Shown here in pieces: positions 1 through 5,695 of a stretch of DNA of 10,153 bases (positions within the stretch are counted from its first letter, which is position 1; every line of letters begins with the position of its first letter). The position numbers were made by a program, and so were the translations under genes. The notes under the pieces were generated by a model that was not told the DNA's origin, made no database searches, and saw only the letters and a list, made by a program, of their open reading frames with translations. Origin of the DNA: JBFELO01 sp041552055 (GTDB lineage Bacteria; Acidobacteriota; Thermoanaerobaculia; Thermoanaerobaculales; Sulfomarinibacteraceae); NCBI GenBank assembly GCA_041552055.1, contig JBFELO010000163.1, positions 1 through 10,153 on the forward strand, read 5' to 3'.

Positions 1-980
1 ACCCGCTGTGAGGCGCCGTCCGCCCGCATCAGGTCGGACCACAGGTCGGCGAGGGTCGACAGCGCGAACGCCACGAACACCGTGTACAAGGTGAATGCGG
101 TCAGCTCCCCCACGGTCATGCGACCACCGACGACGAGCCGTCCGCCGAACCACAGCACGCACGCCAGCGCGCCGTAGCCGGTGAGCACCATGCCGCCGAC
201 GAACGCGGCCACGACCGTGACCCGGCGCCGGGCCAGCGCGAACGCGTCCCACACCGCGCCGGTGTAGCGCGCGCTCTCGGCCGGCTCGCGGGTGAAGCTC
301 TGCACGGTGCGGACGCCGGCGATCGTCTCCTCGGCGACCTCCGACGCACGCGCCAGGGCGTCCTGCGCCTTGCGGGACAGCTTGGAGATCCGGCGGCCCA
401 GGATCACCGAGCCGATCGCGATCGGCGGCACGATCGCGAGCATCACCAGGGTCAAGCGCCACGAGGTGACGAGCAGGAGGGCCACCCCGCCGACCGCCAT
501 CACCACGGCCCGCAGCCCCATCGCCAGGTTGATACTGGCGGTATTCTGCAGCACCGTCGTGTCCGACGCGAGCCGGCTGATCAGCTCGCCGGTGCGTCGC
601 TGGTCGAAGAACGCGATCTCCTGGACGATGACGTTTCGATAGAGGCGCTCACGCAGCCCGGTCACGATCCGTTCGCCGGCGACGTTGAACAGGTACGAGC
701 GCCCGGCGATCGCCACCGCCTGGACCACAAAGACGACCGCCATCAGCAGCGCCGCGCGATTGACCGTGCGCATGCCGCCCTCGACCGCGCCGTCGATCAC
801 GATCCGGATCGCCTGCGGGTAGAGCAGAGTCATTCCGCCGCCGACGAGCAGGCAGGCGGTTCCGAGCGCCAGCCGCCGCAGCTCCGGACGCGCCAGCTCG
901 ACCAGCCGCGTGGCCGGAATGCGGGTCGCGCCGTCCTCGTCAGCCGGCTCGAGGCGACTCGTGAAACGACTCCTTCTCAT
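1..980 (-). CDS. ABC exporter, N-terminal transmembrane half (partial)
   Basis: This is the first 326 codons of a type I ABC exporter of the MsbA/LmrA/ABCB class, which pumps lipids, peptides or drugs across the inner membrane using ATP. It is cut by the window edge, so the nucleotide-binding domain (Walker A, LSGGQ, Walker B) is not visible. Hydrophobic segments lie near residues 38-63, 76-98, 155-173, 176-195, 255-276 and 292-312, matching a six-helix domain. Family hallmarks are present: NVAGERIVTGLRERLYRNV at 99-117, FFDQRRTGELISRL at 124-137, and AEETIAGVRTVQSFTRE at 216-232, ahead of the coupling region. The ATG at 980 gives a short charged N-terminus before helix 1. No good Shine-Dalgarno precedes it, but TAAGCT lies 9 nt upstream. 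The substrate cannot be told; a half-transporter with its ATPase on the same chain is expected. Confidence 0.9.
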   Translation of the reverse strand, partial: MRRSRFTSRLEPADEDGATRIPATRLVELARPELRRLALGTACLLVGGGMTLLYPQAIRIVIDGAVEGGMRTVNRAALLMAVVFVVQAVAIAGRSYLFNVAGERIVTGLRERLYRNVIVQEIAFFDQRRTGELISRLASDTTVLQNTASINLAMGLRAVVMAVGGVALLLVTSWRLTLVMLAIVPPIAIGSVILGRRISKLSRKAQDALARASEVAEETIAGVRTVQSFTREPAESARYTGAVWDAFALARRRVTVVAAFVGGMVLTGYGALACVLWFGGRLVVGGRMTVGELTAFTLYTVFVAFALSTLADLWSDLMRADGASQR

Positions 981-989
981 CGGCCTGAC

Positions 990-995
990 AGCTTA
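990..995 (-). promoter_or_regulatory. Candidate -10 box of the ABC exporter gene
   Basis: On the minus strand TAAGCT lies 9 nt upstream of the ATG at 980. With a start site 6-7 nt past the hexamer, the transcript leader would be only 2-3 nt, which fits the absence of a ribosome binding site. No -35 match is visible at normal spacing, so this rests on a six-base match. Confidence 0.3.
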
Positions 996-1082
996 CAGGA
1001 GTCCTGGATCAACGCCTGTATTGGCAACGCTCGCCGCGGCGCATGCAGCACCCGGCTTCGAAGGGATGAGGCGGTAACCGTT

Positions 1083-1223
1083 CGGCACTCAGCCACTCGA
1101 TGGCGACATGCGAGAAACGACTCGGCCGCTCCAAACAGGCTCTTCATCCATGCGGCCTCCGACAGCTGAGTGCCGGGCTGGGGATGAGGGGGTGAGGGAG
1201 TGAGGGGATGAGGGTTCGGGGGG
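1083..1223 (+). repeat. Hairpin/G-tract repeat, copy with long loop
   Basis: CGGCACTCAG at 1083-1092 pairs perfectly with CTGAGTGCCG at 1166-1175 across 73 nt. The right arm runs directly into GGCTGGGG and then G-tracts at 1180-1183, 1188-1192, 1196-1198, 1204-1207, 1212-1214 and 1218-1223, separated by 3-5 nt. The same order (TGAGTGCCG, then CTGGGG-type bases, then GTGAGGGAGTGA) recurs at 10052-10080. The tract satisfies the G-quadruplex pattern on the plus strand. Confidence 0.7.
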
Positions 1224-1263
1224 AGCCATCGGCGATCGCTGCGGTCGAACCCGGACTTCCACA

Positions 1264-1299
1264 CGCCCGCAAGTCCTCACGCCCCCATGCCCTGGGCGG
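1264..1299 (+). repeat. Dispersed repeat module, copy 1
   Basis: CGCCCGCAAG at 1264-1273 and CATGCCCTGGGCGG at 1286-1299 both recur exactly, in the same order and in reverse complement, at 7321-7348. The spacer is 12 nt here and 4 nt there, a difference of 8, which equals the unit length of the neighbouring GGGGATGA tracts. A shorter relative lies at 3182-3213. Confidence 0.65.
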
Positions 1300-1401
1300 C
1301 AGGGGTCTCAAGCTTCGAATCCCTGGCCCCCAGCTCCCACTCCGCGTACCTCATTCAACACCCGCCGGGCGTGGTCTCGGCCGTGGCGCCCGTTGGGCCG
1401 G

Positions 1402-1410
1402 TGGTACACT
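1402..1410 (+). promoter_or_regulatory. Extended -10 promoter for the 1506-2983 unit
   Basis: TGGTACACT fits the extended -10 form TG-N-TANNNT. No -35 match is seen, as is acceptable for extended -10 promoters. The hexamer ends 6 nt before a GTG at 1417, so the predicted first base of the RNA would fall on or next to that codon. Confidence 0.4.
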
Positions 1411-1416
1411 CCGGCC

Positions 1417-1509
1417 GTGAGTGAGGACGTTTCCGTGGCGGTCGGGGGTCCCTTCATTCGGCGCTTCCGCTGCAGGTTCGTGAGGACGAACAGCCGGGGG
1501 TACGCGTGA
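1417..1509 (+). CDS. Possible leaderless 30-codon leader ORF
   Basis: A GTG-initiated frame of 30 codons ends in TGA at 1507-1509. That stop overlaps the GTG start of the next gene in a GTGA junction. The predicted peptide starts VSEDVSVAVGGPF, turns Arg/Phe-rich (IRRFRCRFVR) and ends SRGYA. There is no Shine-Dalgarno, but the start lies 6 nt after an extended -10 box, the geometry expected for a leaderless message. The layout suggests either translational coupling to the exported protein or a leader peptide. No homolog is recognised, the frame is short, and it may be chance in G+C-rich DNA. Confidence 0.3.
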   Translation: MSEDVSVAVGGPFIRRFRCRFVRTNSRGYA

Positions 1510-2237
1510 GGCGGGCAGTCTGGGTCATCACTCTGGCGGCGGCTCCCCTGTTCGCGGACGAGGTGTACCTGCGGGGAGGCGGCCGGTTGACCGGTGAGAT
1601 CGTCGAACAGACCGAGGACTCGGTGACGGTCGACATCGGCGGAGGCACCCTTACGGCGCCGATGTCCAGCGTAGTGCGCATCGAAGAGAGCATCTCACCG
1701 CTGCAGGAGTACCGGACGCGAGCCGCGAACATACCTGACGGCGATGCCGAGGCGTGGCGGGAGCTGGCACGGTGGGCACAGGCCAGGACGCTGTCGAGCC
1801 AGGCGTGGGAGTCGTACTCGCAGGTAGACGCGATTCTGCCGGACGACGAGGAGGCAAACCTGGCGCTCGGTCGAGTCCTGGTCGACGGGAGGTGGATGAG
1901 CGAGGAGGAGGCGTACCGCTCCCAGGGATACGTGAGATTCGAAGGCGCGTGGATGACACCGGCCGAGCGACAGCAGATCGCCGACGAGCGACGGGCCCGC
2001 GAGGAGGCAGATCGCCAGGCGAATGAGGCGCAGATTCGAGCGATCCAGGCGGAGATCGATGCCGACAAGGAGCGCAAGACGGAAAAGTTCGAGCGTAAGA
2101 CGTCCGGCGTCGACGACTGGTCACAGCACGGCGATCCGGTCGCCTGGGGCTGGGGGGCCGGTCCGTCTCATTGGCCCTCGCCGGTCCAGTATGCGGAGCC
2201 CCAAGAGCTGGCCGGCTCGGCAACGCCAGGGTCGTGA
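1506..2237 (+). CDS. Exported protein with LSm-like N-terminus and coiled-coil tail
   Basis: This 243-residue protein starts at GTG 1506 with GGGGG five bases upstream. Residues 1-17 form a signal peptide ending LFA before DEVYLRGG. Residues 18-62 form a short beta-rich region (DEVYLRGGGRLTGEIVE, then SVTVDIGG and a closing VVRIEE) like the small LSm-like domain found at the N-terminus of many uncharacterised exported proteins. Residues 78-125 are helical and TPR-like. Two related motifs follow, VDGRWMSEEE at 127-136 and FEGAWMTPAE at 145-154, then a charged probable coiled coil at about 154-198 and a Trp/Pro-rich tail. It is 17 nt from the next gene, so the two are probably co-transcribed. 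The function is unknown; a periplasmic or envelope structural role is inferred from export and the neighbouring LolA-like lipoprotein. Confidence 0.8.
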   Translation: MRRAVWVITLAAAPLFADEVYLRGGGRLTGEIVEQTEDSVTVDIGGGTLTAPMSSVVRIEESISPLQEYRTRAANIPDGDAEAWRELARWAQARTLSSQAWESYSQVDAILPDDEEANLALGRVLVDGRWMSEEEAYRSQGYVRFEGAWMTPAERQQIADERRAREEADRQANEAQIRAIQAEIDADKERKTEKFERKTSGVDDWSQHGDPVAWGWGAGPSHWPSPVQYAEPQELAGSATPGS

Positions 2238-2254
2238 AGGACGAGGAGGCTCTC

Positions 2255-2983
2255 GTGAGGAGTTGCTTGAAACCACTCCCTCTTCTCTGCGCGCTTCTCG
2301 CAGCGTGCGCTCCATCCTCGCCGGTCGACGAGATCATCGCCTCCCATCTCGACGCCCGCGGCGGCAAGGAGCGGATCCAAGCGCTGCATTCGATCCGGCA
2401 CACGGGGACCGCGACCGCGAGTGGCGGTCGGGTGGCGCGCGTGGTCCGCGAGGTCAAGCGGCCCGGCCTCTTCCGGCTCGAGTTTTCCTCCCAGGGAACA
2501 ACGAGCGTCTTCGCGAACGATGGCGAGACCGGCTGGCAGGTCGCGCCGCTGCAGGGCCAGTTCGAACCGCGGGCAATGACGCCCGACACCGACGCGGCGG
2601 GGGGCGTCGACCAGCGCGACATCGAAGGCCCGCTCGTCGACTGGCGCGAGAAGGGGCACGTGGTCGAGCTCGTCGGCCGTGAGACGTTGCCCGGTGGCGA
2701 GGCTTTCAAGCTGAAGATCACGCTCGAGGATGGTGCGATCCGCTACGACTACGTCGATGTCGCGTCGCGCCAGGTCGTCCGCTCCGACGTCACCCGAATG
2801 ATTCGGGGGCGCCCGGTGGAGCTTCAGAACACGTTCTCGGACTTCCGGAAAGCGGGCGGGATCGTCTTTCCGCACCTCATCGAGACCCGCGCCAAGGGTC
2901 GCCCCGAGGTCATCAGGATCGAGGTCGAGACGATCGAGCTCGATCCGGACCTCGAAGACGCGCGATTCCGGCTTCCCGAATAA
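2255..2983 (+). CDS. LolA-like outer-membrane lipoprotein-sorting family lipoprotein
   Basis: The chosen start is GTG 2255, preceded by GAGGAGG with five-base spacing. It gives a 242-residue protein whose N-terminus is a lipoprotein signal: basic start, hydrophobic LPLLCALL, then lipobox LAAC with lipidated Cys at residue 18. An in-frame ATG at 2171 would bury this signal and overlap the upstream gene by 67 nt, so it is rejected. The mature part begins with a helix (DEIIASHLDARGGKERI) and continues as alternating beta strands, including RYDYVDVASRQVVRSDV and PHLIETR, ending IELDPDLEDARFRLPE. This pattern is typical of proteins annotated as outer-membrane lipoprotein-sorting or LolA/LppX-fold. 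Those proteins bind lipid or lipoprotein acyl chains in an open beta barrel. Substrate and partners are not evident; the assignment is at fold level. Confidence 0.78.
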   Translation: MRSCLKPLPLLCALLAACAPSSPVDEIIASHLDARGGKERIQALHSIRHTGTATASGGRVARVVREVKRPGLFRLEFSSQGTTSVFANDGETGWQVAPLQGQFEPRAMTPDTDAAGGVDQRDIEGPLVDWREKGHVVELVGRETLPGGEAFKLKITLEDGAIRYDYVDVASRQVVRSDVTRMIRGRPVELQNTFSDFRKAGGIVFPHLIETRAKGRPEVIRIEVETIELDPDLEDARFRLPE

Positions 2984-2990
2984 CGCCCTG

Positions 2991-3006
2991 CCCCGCCCGA
3001 ACGGGG
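2991..3006 (+). terminator. Weak candidate terminator after the lipoprotein gene
   Basis: CCCCG at 2991-2995 pairs with CGGGG at 3002-3006 around a six-base loop, 8 nt after the stop. The stem is only 5 bp and no T-run follows, so it is a weak candidate. Confidence 0.2.
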
Positions 3007-3087
3007 ATCTCCGATGTATCGACCGATTCCGGGCACGGAGGCGGACGCGGGCAAGTGCCGGACCTCTGACAACGCCGGATCAACAAC

Positions 3088-3124
3088 GGATCACACAGAT
3101 GATGTCCTCTGCGTGGATCTGCGT
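3088..3124. repeat. Imperfect palindrome of the CACAGAT/ATCTGCGTG type
   Basis: GGATCACACAGA (3088-3099) faces TCTGCGTGGATC (3108-3119) across 8 nt, with one bulge and one mismatch; a further TGCGT follows. It resembles the short dispersed palindromes of alternating CACAGAT/CACGGAT words common in intergenic DNA of many environmental bacteria. The resemblance is from memory. Confidence 0.4.
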
Positions 3125-3150
3125 ATACCCGGGTCCTCTGTCGGCCATCC

Positions 3151-3181
3151 CATGAGGGCGGGGGACCTCACCCCCCTCATG
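3151..3181. repeat. Hairpin CATGAGGG / CCCTCATG
   Basis: CATGAGGG at 3151-3158 is perfectly complementary to CCCTCATG at 3174-3181, with two more G-C pairs inside after one mismatch. The arms carry the ATGAGGG word that builds the G-tract repeats elsewhere in the window. It could also act as a bidirectional transcription barrier between the convergent units, but no T-run is present. Confidence 0.5.
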
Positions 3182-3324
3182 CCCCCATGCCCGCAAGCCC
3201 TGGGTGGGTGGGCGGTGCGGCGACCAAAGACACGCCACGGGCTGGAGCGAGCAACTCGCGAGACCGAGTCGCCCCGAACGGCTCCTGGGCGACGACGCGA
3301 TCGGTGCGACGCTCTTTCGTCAGG

Positions 3325-3379
3325 GGATCCTTCGCCTCGTCGCTCGCCTGATGGCTCGCTCCTCGCTCAGGATGACAGG
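3325..3379. repeat. REP-like palindrome GGATCCTTCG ... CGCTCAGGATGACAGG
   Basis: The block opens with GGATCCTTCG (3325-3334), passes through CTCG/GCTCGC words, and closes with CGCTCAGGATGACAGG (3364-3379). ATCCT at the left pairs with AGGAT at the right, and the interior has several short complementary words. It matches my recollection of an abundant intergenic repeat with the core ATCCTTCG...CTCAGGATGACA. A nine-base echo, GTCATCCTG, lies at 7400-7408. Confidence 0.5.
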
Positions 3380-3442
3380 AGTATTGGCCGGGTGGGTGGG
3401 GGCCCTATCCCGAGCCCCTCGCCCCGAGTCCCTTCTTTCCGG

Positions 3443-3473
3443 CCCTCGTCCCCTCATCCCCTCACCCCCGGGG
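3443..3473 (-). repeat. G-tract repeat, minus-strand copy
   Basis: C-tracts at 3443-3445, 3450-3453, 3458-3461 and 3465-3469 are separated by TCGT, TCAT and TCA. On the minus strand this is the GGGGATGA-type tract and fits the G-quadruplex pattern. It starts with CACCCC against GGGGTG, a small hairpin in the position where other copies carry theirs. Confidence 0.65.
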
Positions 3474-3487
3474 TGGGAGGGCGGTGG

Positions 3488-3514
3488 ATCTTGCATCTCG
3501 CATCTCGTATCTGG
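3488..3514. repeat. Heptamer tandem repeat ATCTYGY
   Basis: Units at 3488-3494, 3495-3501 and 3502-3508 read ATCTTGC, ATCTCGC and ATCTCGT, followed by a partial ATCTGG. The array ends 14 nt past the stop of the redoxin gene, in its probable 3' untranslated region. Confidence 0.6.
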
Positions 3515-3527
3515 ATGGGCGGAGGGG

Positions 3528-4112
3528 CTACTTCGCGTACTTCACCGAACACCCGTAGGGCTTGGTCTCCGCCGTGGTCACCGTCTTCCCTGCGAGGACC
3601 TCGTCGAGCGCGGCGGCGACGTAGTTGCTCGCCCCACCGGCCTTGTTTCCTCGAGGATCATCGTCAATGGCGCCAACGTACACGATGGTGCCGCCGGCGT
3701 CGATGACGAACATGTGGGGGGTGGTCTGCGCACCGTACAGGTGCCCGACCGATCCGTCCTGATCCACCAGGATGTGCTGCGACAGATTGTTGGCCTTGGC
3801 GAACTTCTGGTTCGCCGCCGCGTCCATGTAGTTGGTCGAGTTGACGGTCAGCCAGGTGACGCCTCTGTCGCCGTACTCCGCCGCCAGGTTCTTCATGGTG
3901 CCCGCCTTGTAGTGACGCTGCACGAACGGACAGTCCGGGTTGACCCACTCGAGCACCCGCACCCCTTCGATCTTCGACAGCGTGATCCGGTCGCCGTTCA
4001 GGTCGGTGAGCGTGAAATCGGGTGCCGTATCACCGACACCGGCACTGCCGGCCATGGCCCACGGCGCCGTCGCGAGGGTCGCGACGATCGCCAATCCAAG
4101 AACTTTACGCAT
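3528..4112 (-). CDS. Secreted redoxin (AhpC/TSA, thioredoxin-like)
   Basis: This 194-residue thioredoxin-fold protein has a signal peptide ending AMA at residue 21. The mature domain begins GDTAPDFTLTDLNGDRITLS (28-47), the standard opening of AhpC/TSA-type redoxins. The active-site loop is WVNPDCPFVQRHY with Cys61, and the cis-proline motif is TPHMFVID at 131-138. A second cysteine, Cys188, lies in the C-terminal PYGCSVKY; these are the only two cysteines. This suggests a secreted thiol reductase or peroxidase-like protein forming a C61-C188 disulfide, though activity cannot be told from sequence. GGAGG and AAGGGAG lie upstream of the ATG. It is the last gene of a minus-strand unit, 42 nt after the DsbD-N-type gene, whose product is a plausible partner. 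Confidence 0.88.
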   Translation of the reverse strand: MRKVLGLAIVATLATAPWAMAGSAGVGDTAPDFTLTDLNGDRITLSKIEGVRVLEWVNPDCPFVQRHYKAGTMKNLAAEYGDRGVTWLTVNSTNYMDAAANQKFAKANNLSQHILVDQDGSVGHLYGAQTTPHMFVIDAGGTIVYVGAIDDDPRGNKAGGASNYVAAALDEVLAGKTVTTAETKPYGCSVKYAK

Positions 4113-4154
4113 TGTCCGAGCTCCCTTCCTCCGGCGTCCGCCGGAGAATGTCTG

Positions 4155-5000
4155 TCAGTTGTTGATCGGCACGTTGATCTCGACGCCGCGCCGGGCGCCG
4201 GATTCGTCGTTGAACACCACGAGCGACGGCAGGTATTCTGCCGCATCCGCGCCGGACCCGACACGTGTCAATTCGACGTCGATGCGGCTCAGGGATCCCC
4301 GCGTCTGGACCTTAGGATTCGAGACCCTCAGACGGGCACCGGGCTCGGGGAACCACTCCACACCACTCGGTGCGCTCGGCCATCGCAGCCACAGCGACAG
4401 CTCGCCGACGCGGGCTTCCGGATCGAGCCCACCGGTGGTCGACAGCTCGAACGGGAGACCGCCGTTCGGCTCCGCCTCCGGCAGGTTCGCGCGCCAGCCG
4501 GTGATCGCCGCGGCTGTCTGTGCAACTGCACCCCCATCGAGCGGCAGAGTCTCCTCGAGCTCGGCCGAGCCGAGCACGCACTCGTCCTTGCACGCCAACC
4601 ATGACACCGAGGCCTTCACGGTGAGCGGCTTCGCCGGGAGGCGGTCGGGAACTGTCACCTCGCTCGCCAGCAGGACCGATCCCTCGTAACCGTAGCCGAC
4701 CAGGTCGCCCGGTTGGCTGAATTCGATCGGAAGAGGCCACCGCATGGGACCAGCCACGAAACCCTGCGGCAACTCGAGTTGAACATCGGTTGCCAGCCCG
4801 GAGTCACCCGGATTCTTCCAGTACACGTGCCAACCCGGAATCATCTCCAACAGAACGCCGAGAGTCAGCTGTCCACCGGGATCGAGGCGGCGCGCGTCCG
4901 TCACGATCCGAGCACGTACCTGGCCGGTTTCGGCGCCCACAGCGTTGCCGACGCAGGCAGCCATACCGGCCGCGAACAACAGTCGCACGATGCTCTTCAC
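4155..5000 (-). CDS. Stand-alone DsbD N-terminal domain protein, exported
   Basis: The protein matches the DsbD N-terminal (alpha) domain family, which passes reducing equivalents to periplasmic thiol proteins. From GTG 5000 it has 281 residues. The first ~23 form an export signal, and either cleavage at VGA before ETGQ or a marginal lipobox (MAAC, Cys17) is possible. Family signatures are GWHVYWKNPGDSG, DLVGYGYEGSVLL and SWLACKDECVLGSAELEE, whose CxxxC (Cys137, Cys141) is the expected redox pair and the only cysteines in the mature protein. The transmembrane beta and thioredoxin gamma domains of full DsbD are absent. An upstream in-frame GTG at 5057 would overlap the phosphatase gene by 20 nt and put a long polar tail before the signal; 5000 is preferred although neither start has a clear ribosome binding site. 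Confidence 0.82.
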   Translation of the reverse strand: MKSIVRLLFAAGMAACVGNAVGAETGQVRARIVTDARRLDPGGQLTLGVLLEMIPGWHVYWKNPGDSGLATDVQLELPQGFVAGPMRWPLPIEFSQPGDLVGYGYEGSVLLASEVTVPDRLPAKPLTVKASVSWLACKDECVLGSAELEETLPLDGGAVAQTAAAITGWRANLPEAEPNGGLPFELSTTGGLDPEARVGELSLWLRWPSAPSGVEWFPEPGARLRVSNPKVQTRGSLSRIDVELTRVGSGADAAEYLPSLVVFNDESGARRGVEINVPINN

Positions 5001-5037
5001 GTGAGGGAAAAAGGCGCCTGCCCGAAGGGTATTCCAG

Positions 5038-5592
5038 CTACCTGCCGTCGGGCTCACGGACGAACAGCAACCGCCGGCCGGTCCAGTCCATCCCGACCAC
5101 GGTGCCGGTGGCCACGAAACGGTCCAGACCCAGATCCTGCGTCAGGACACGGATGACCCCGCCGTGGACGAACAGCAGGTGGCGACCGGGAAGGAGCTCG
5201 TCGACGAAGGAGTGGACCCGGCGGCGAAAGTCCCGATAGGTGTCGCCCTCCGGAATCTCGAACTCGCGGAATCGAAGAAAGACCGCCGCCACCGTGGGAT
5301 CCACGTCGTCGTAACCACGACCCTCCCAGACACCGAAATCCACCTCGCGCAGCCGTGGTTCCGGTTTCGCGTCTCCCCAAGCCAGCCGCGCCGTGGTCAC
5401 CGCCCGGTCCAGGTCGGACGACCACACCGAATCAAAGACGTACCCGTTGAGCGAAGGGCGCAGCGCCGCAGCTTCCGCGCGGCCCACCTCGGTCAGCGGT
5501 GGGTTGGATCCACCCGCGATCCGACGGGCCGCGCTCGCCGTCGTTTCTCCGTGCCGTACCAACCAGAGTTCGAGTCGAGAGTCATCCTGCAT
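5038..5592 (-). CDS. Histidine phosphatase family protein (PGAM-like)
   Basis: This 184-residue protein has the complete histidine phosphatase (phosphoglycerate mutase-like) catalytic set. LVRHGET carries the nucleophile His14 next to Arg13, SSDLDRAVTTA carries Arg63, REVDFGVWEG carries acid/base Glu83, and LLFVHGGVIRVL carries His143. The length suits the small phosphatase branch (alpha-ribazole phosphatase, sugar-phosphate phosphatases) rather than the longer glycolytic mutase. The substrate cannot be assigned, and no cobalamin gene is nearby to support a CobC role. No signal peptide is seen, so it is cytoplasmic. It heads the minus-strand unit, 37 nt before the DsbD-N-type gene, and is divergent from the oxidoreductase at 5696. 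TACACT lies 10 nt before its ATG and there is no Shine-Dalgarno. Confidence 0.9.
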   Translation of the reverse strand: MQDDSRLELWLVRHGETTASAARRIAGGSNPPLTEVGRAEAAALRPSLNGYVFDSVWSSDLDRAVTTARLAWGDAKPEPRLREVDFGVWEGRGYDDVDPTVAAVFLRFREFEIPEGDTYRDFRRRVHSFVDELLPGRHLLFVHGGVIRVLTQDLGLDRFVATGTVVGMDWTGRRLLFVREPDGR

Positions 5593-5602
5593 GGCGCCGC
5601 GC

Positions 5603-5608
5603 AGTGTA
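5603..5608 (-). promoter_or_regulatory. Candidate -10 box of the histidine phosphatase unit
   Basis: TACACT on the minus strand ends 10 nt before the ATG at 5592. With normal spacing to the start site the leader would be about 3-4 nt, consistent with the lack of a ribosome binding site. No -35 match is seen. A 6-bp inverted repeat, GGATCT (5611-5616) and AGATCC (5635-5640), lies just upstream and could be an operator, but it is short enough to be chance. Confidence 0.35.
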
Positions 5609-5662
5609 GCGGATCTCCAATCTCGGAGGCCTGTAGATCCCTCCGTCCGCCTCTGATGCTGC

Positions 5663-5668
5663 TACCCT
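5663..5668 (+). promoter_or_regulatory. Weak -10-like box before the oxidoreductase gene
   Basis: TACCCT lies 27 nt before the ATG at 5696, inside the 103-bp divergent intergenic region. The match is partial and no -35 is visible. The ribosome binding site GGAGG at 5684-5688, 7 nt from the ATG, is good and fixes that start. Confidence 0.25.
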
Positions 5669-5695
5669 TCCGGCGTCCCCAACGGAGGATGAGCC

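Larger units (their letters stand above)
981..1505. other. Gene-poor intergenic gap with repeats
   Basis: This gap lies between the divergent ABC exporter gene and the 1506 gene. In order it holds: the candidate exporter promoter; a 10-bp inverted repeat with a 73-nt spacer (CGGCACTCAG at 1083, CTGAGTGCCG at 1166); a G-tract run at 1180-1223; a second dispersed module at 1264-1299; and a candidate promoter plus short ORF at 1405-1509. ORFs in the 1000-1420 part translate to low-complexity Pro/Ser/Arg text produced by the repeats and are not called. Confidence 0.7.
2984..3527. other. Gene-free gap between convergent units, dense in short repeats
   Basis: This gap lies between two convergent transcription units. 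In order it holds: an imperfect palindrome at 3088-3124, a CATGAGGG hairpin at 3151-3181, a C/G-rich module at 3182-3213, a palindrome-type repeat at 3325-3379, a C-tract run at 3443-3473 and a heptamer repeat at 3488-3514. Long frames cross it, but their translations are compositionally biased and antisense to the real redoxin gene, so no CDS is called. Confidence 0.7.

Noticed and set aside
1301..1345. tRNA-like TTCGAATCCC near 1313
   Set aside because: The flanking bases cannot form a T-stem and no acceptor or anticodon arm is found.
2171..2254. N-terminal extension of the LolA-like lipoprotein
   Set aside because: It overlaps the upstream gene and would bury the lipoprotein signal; GTG 2255 has a strong ribosome binding site.
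3204..4604. 466-codon open frame on the plus strand
   Set aside because: It is antisense to the redoxin and DsbD-N-type genes and its first part translates repeat DNA; the opposite strand has clear family motifs.
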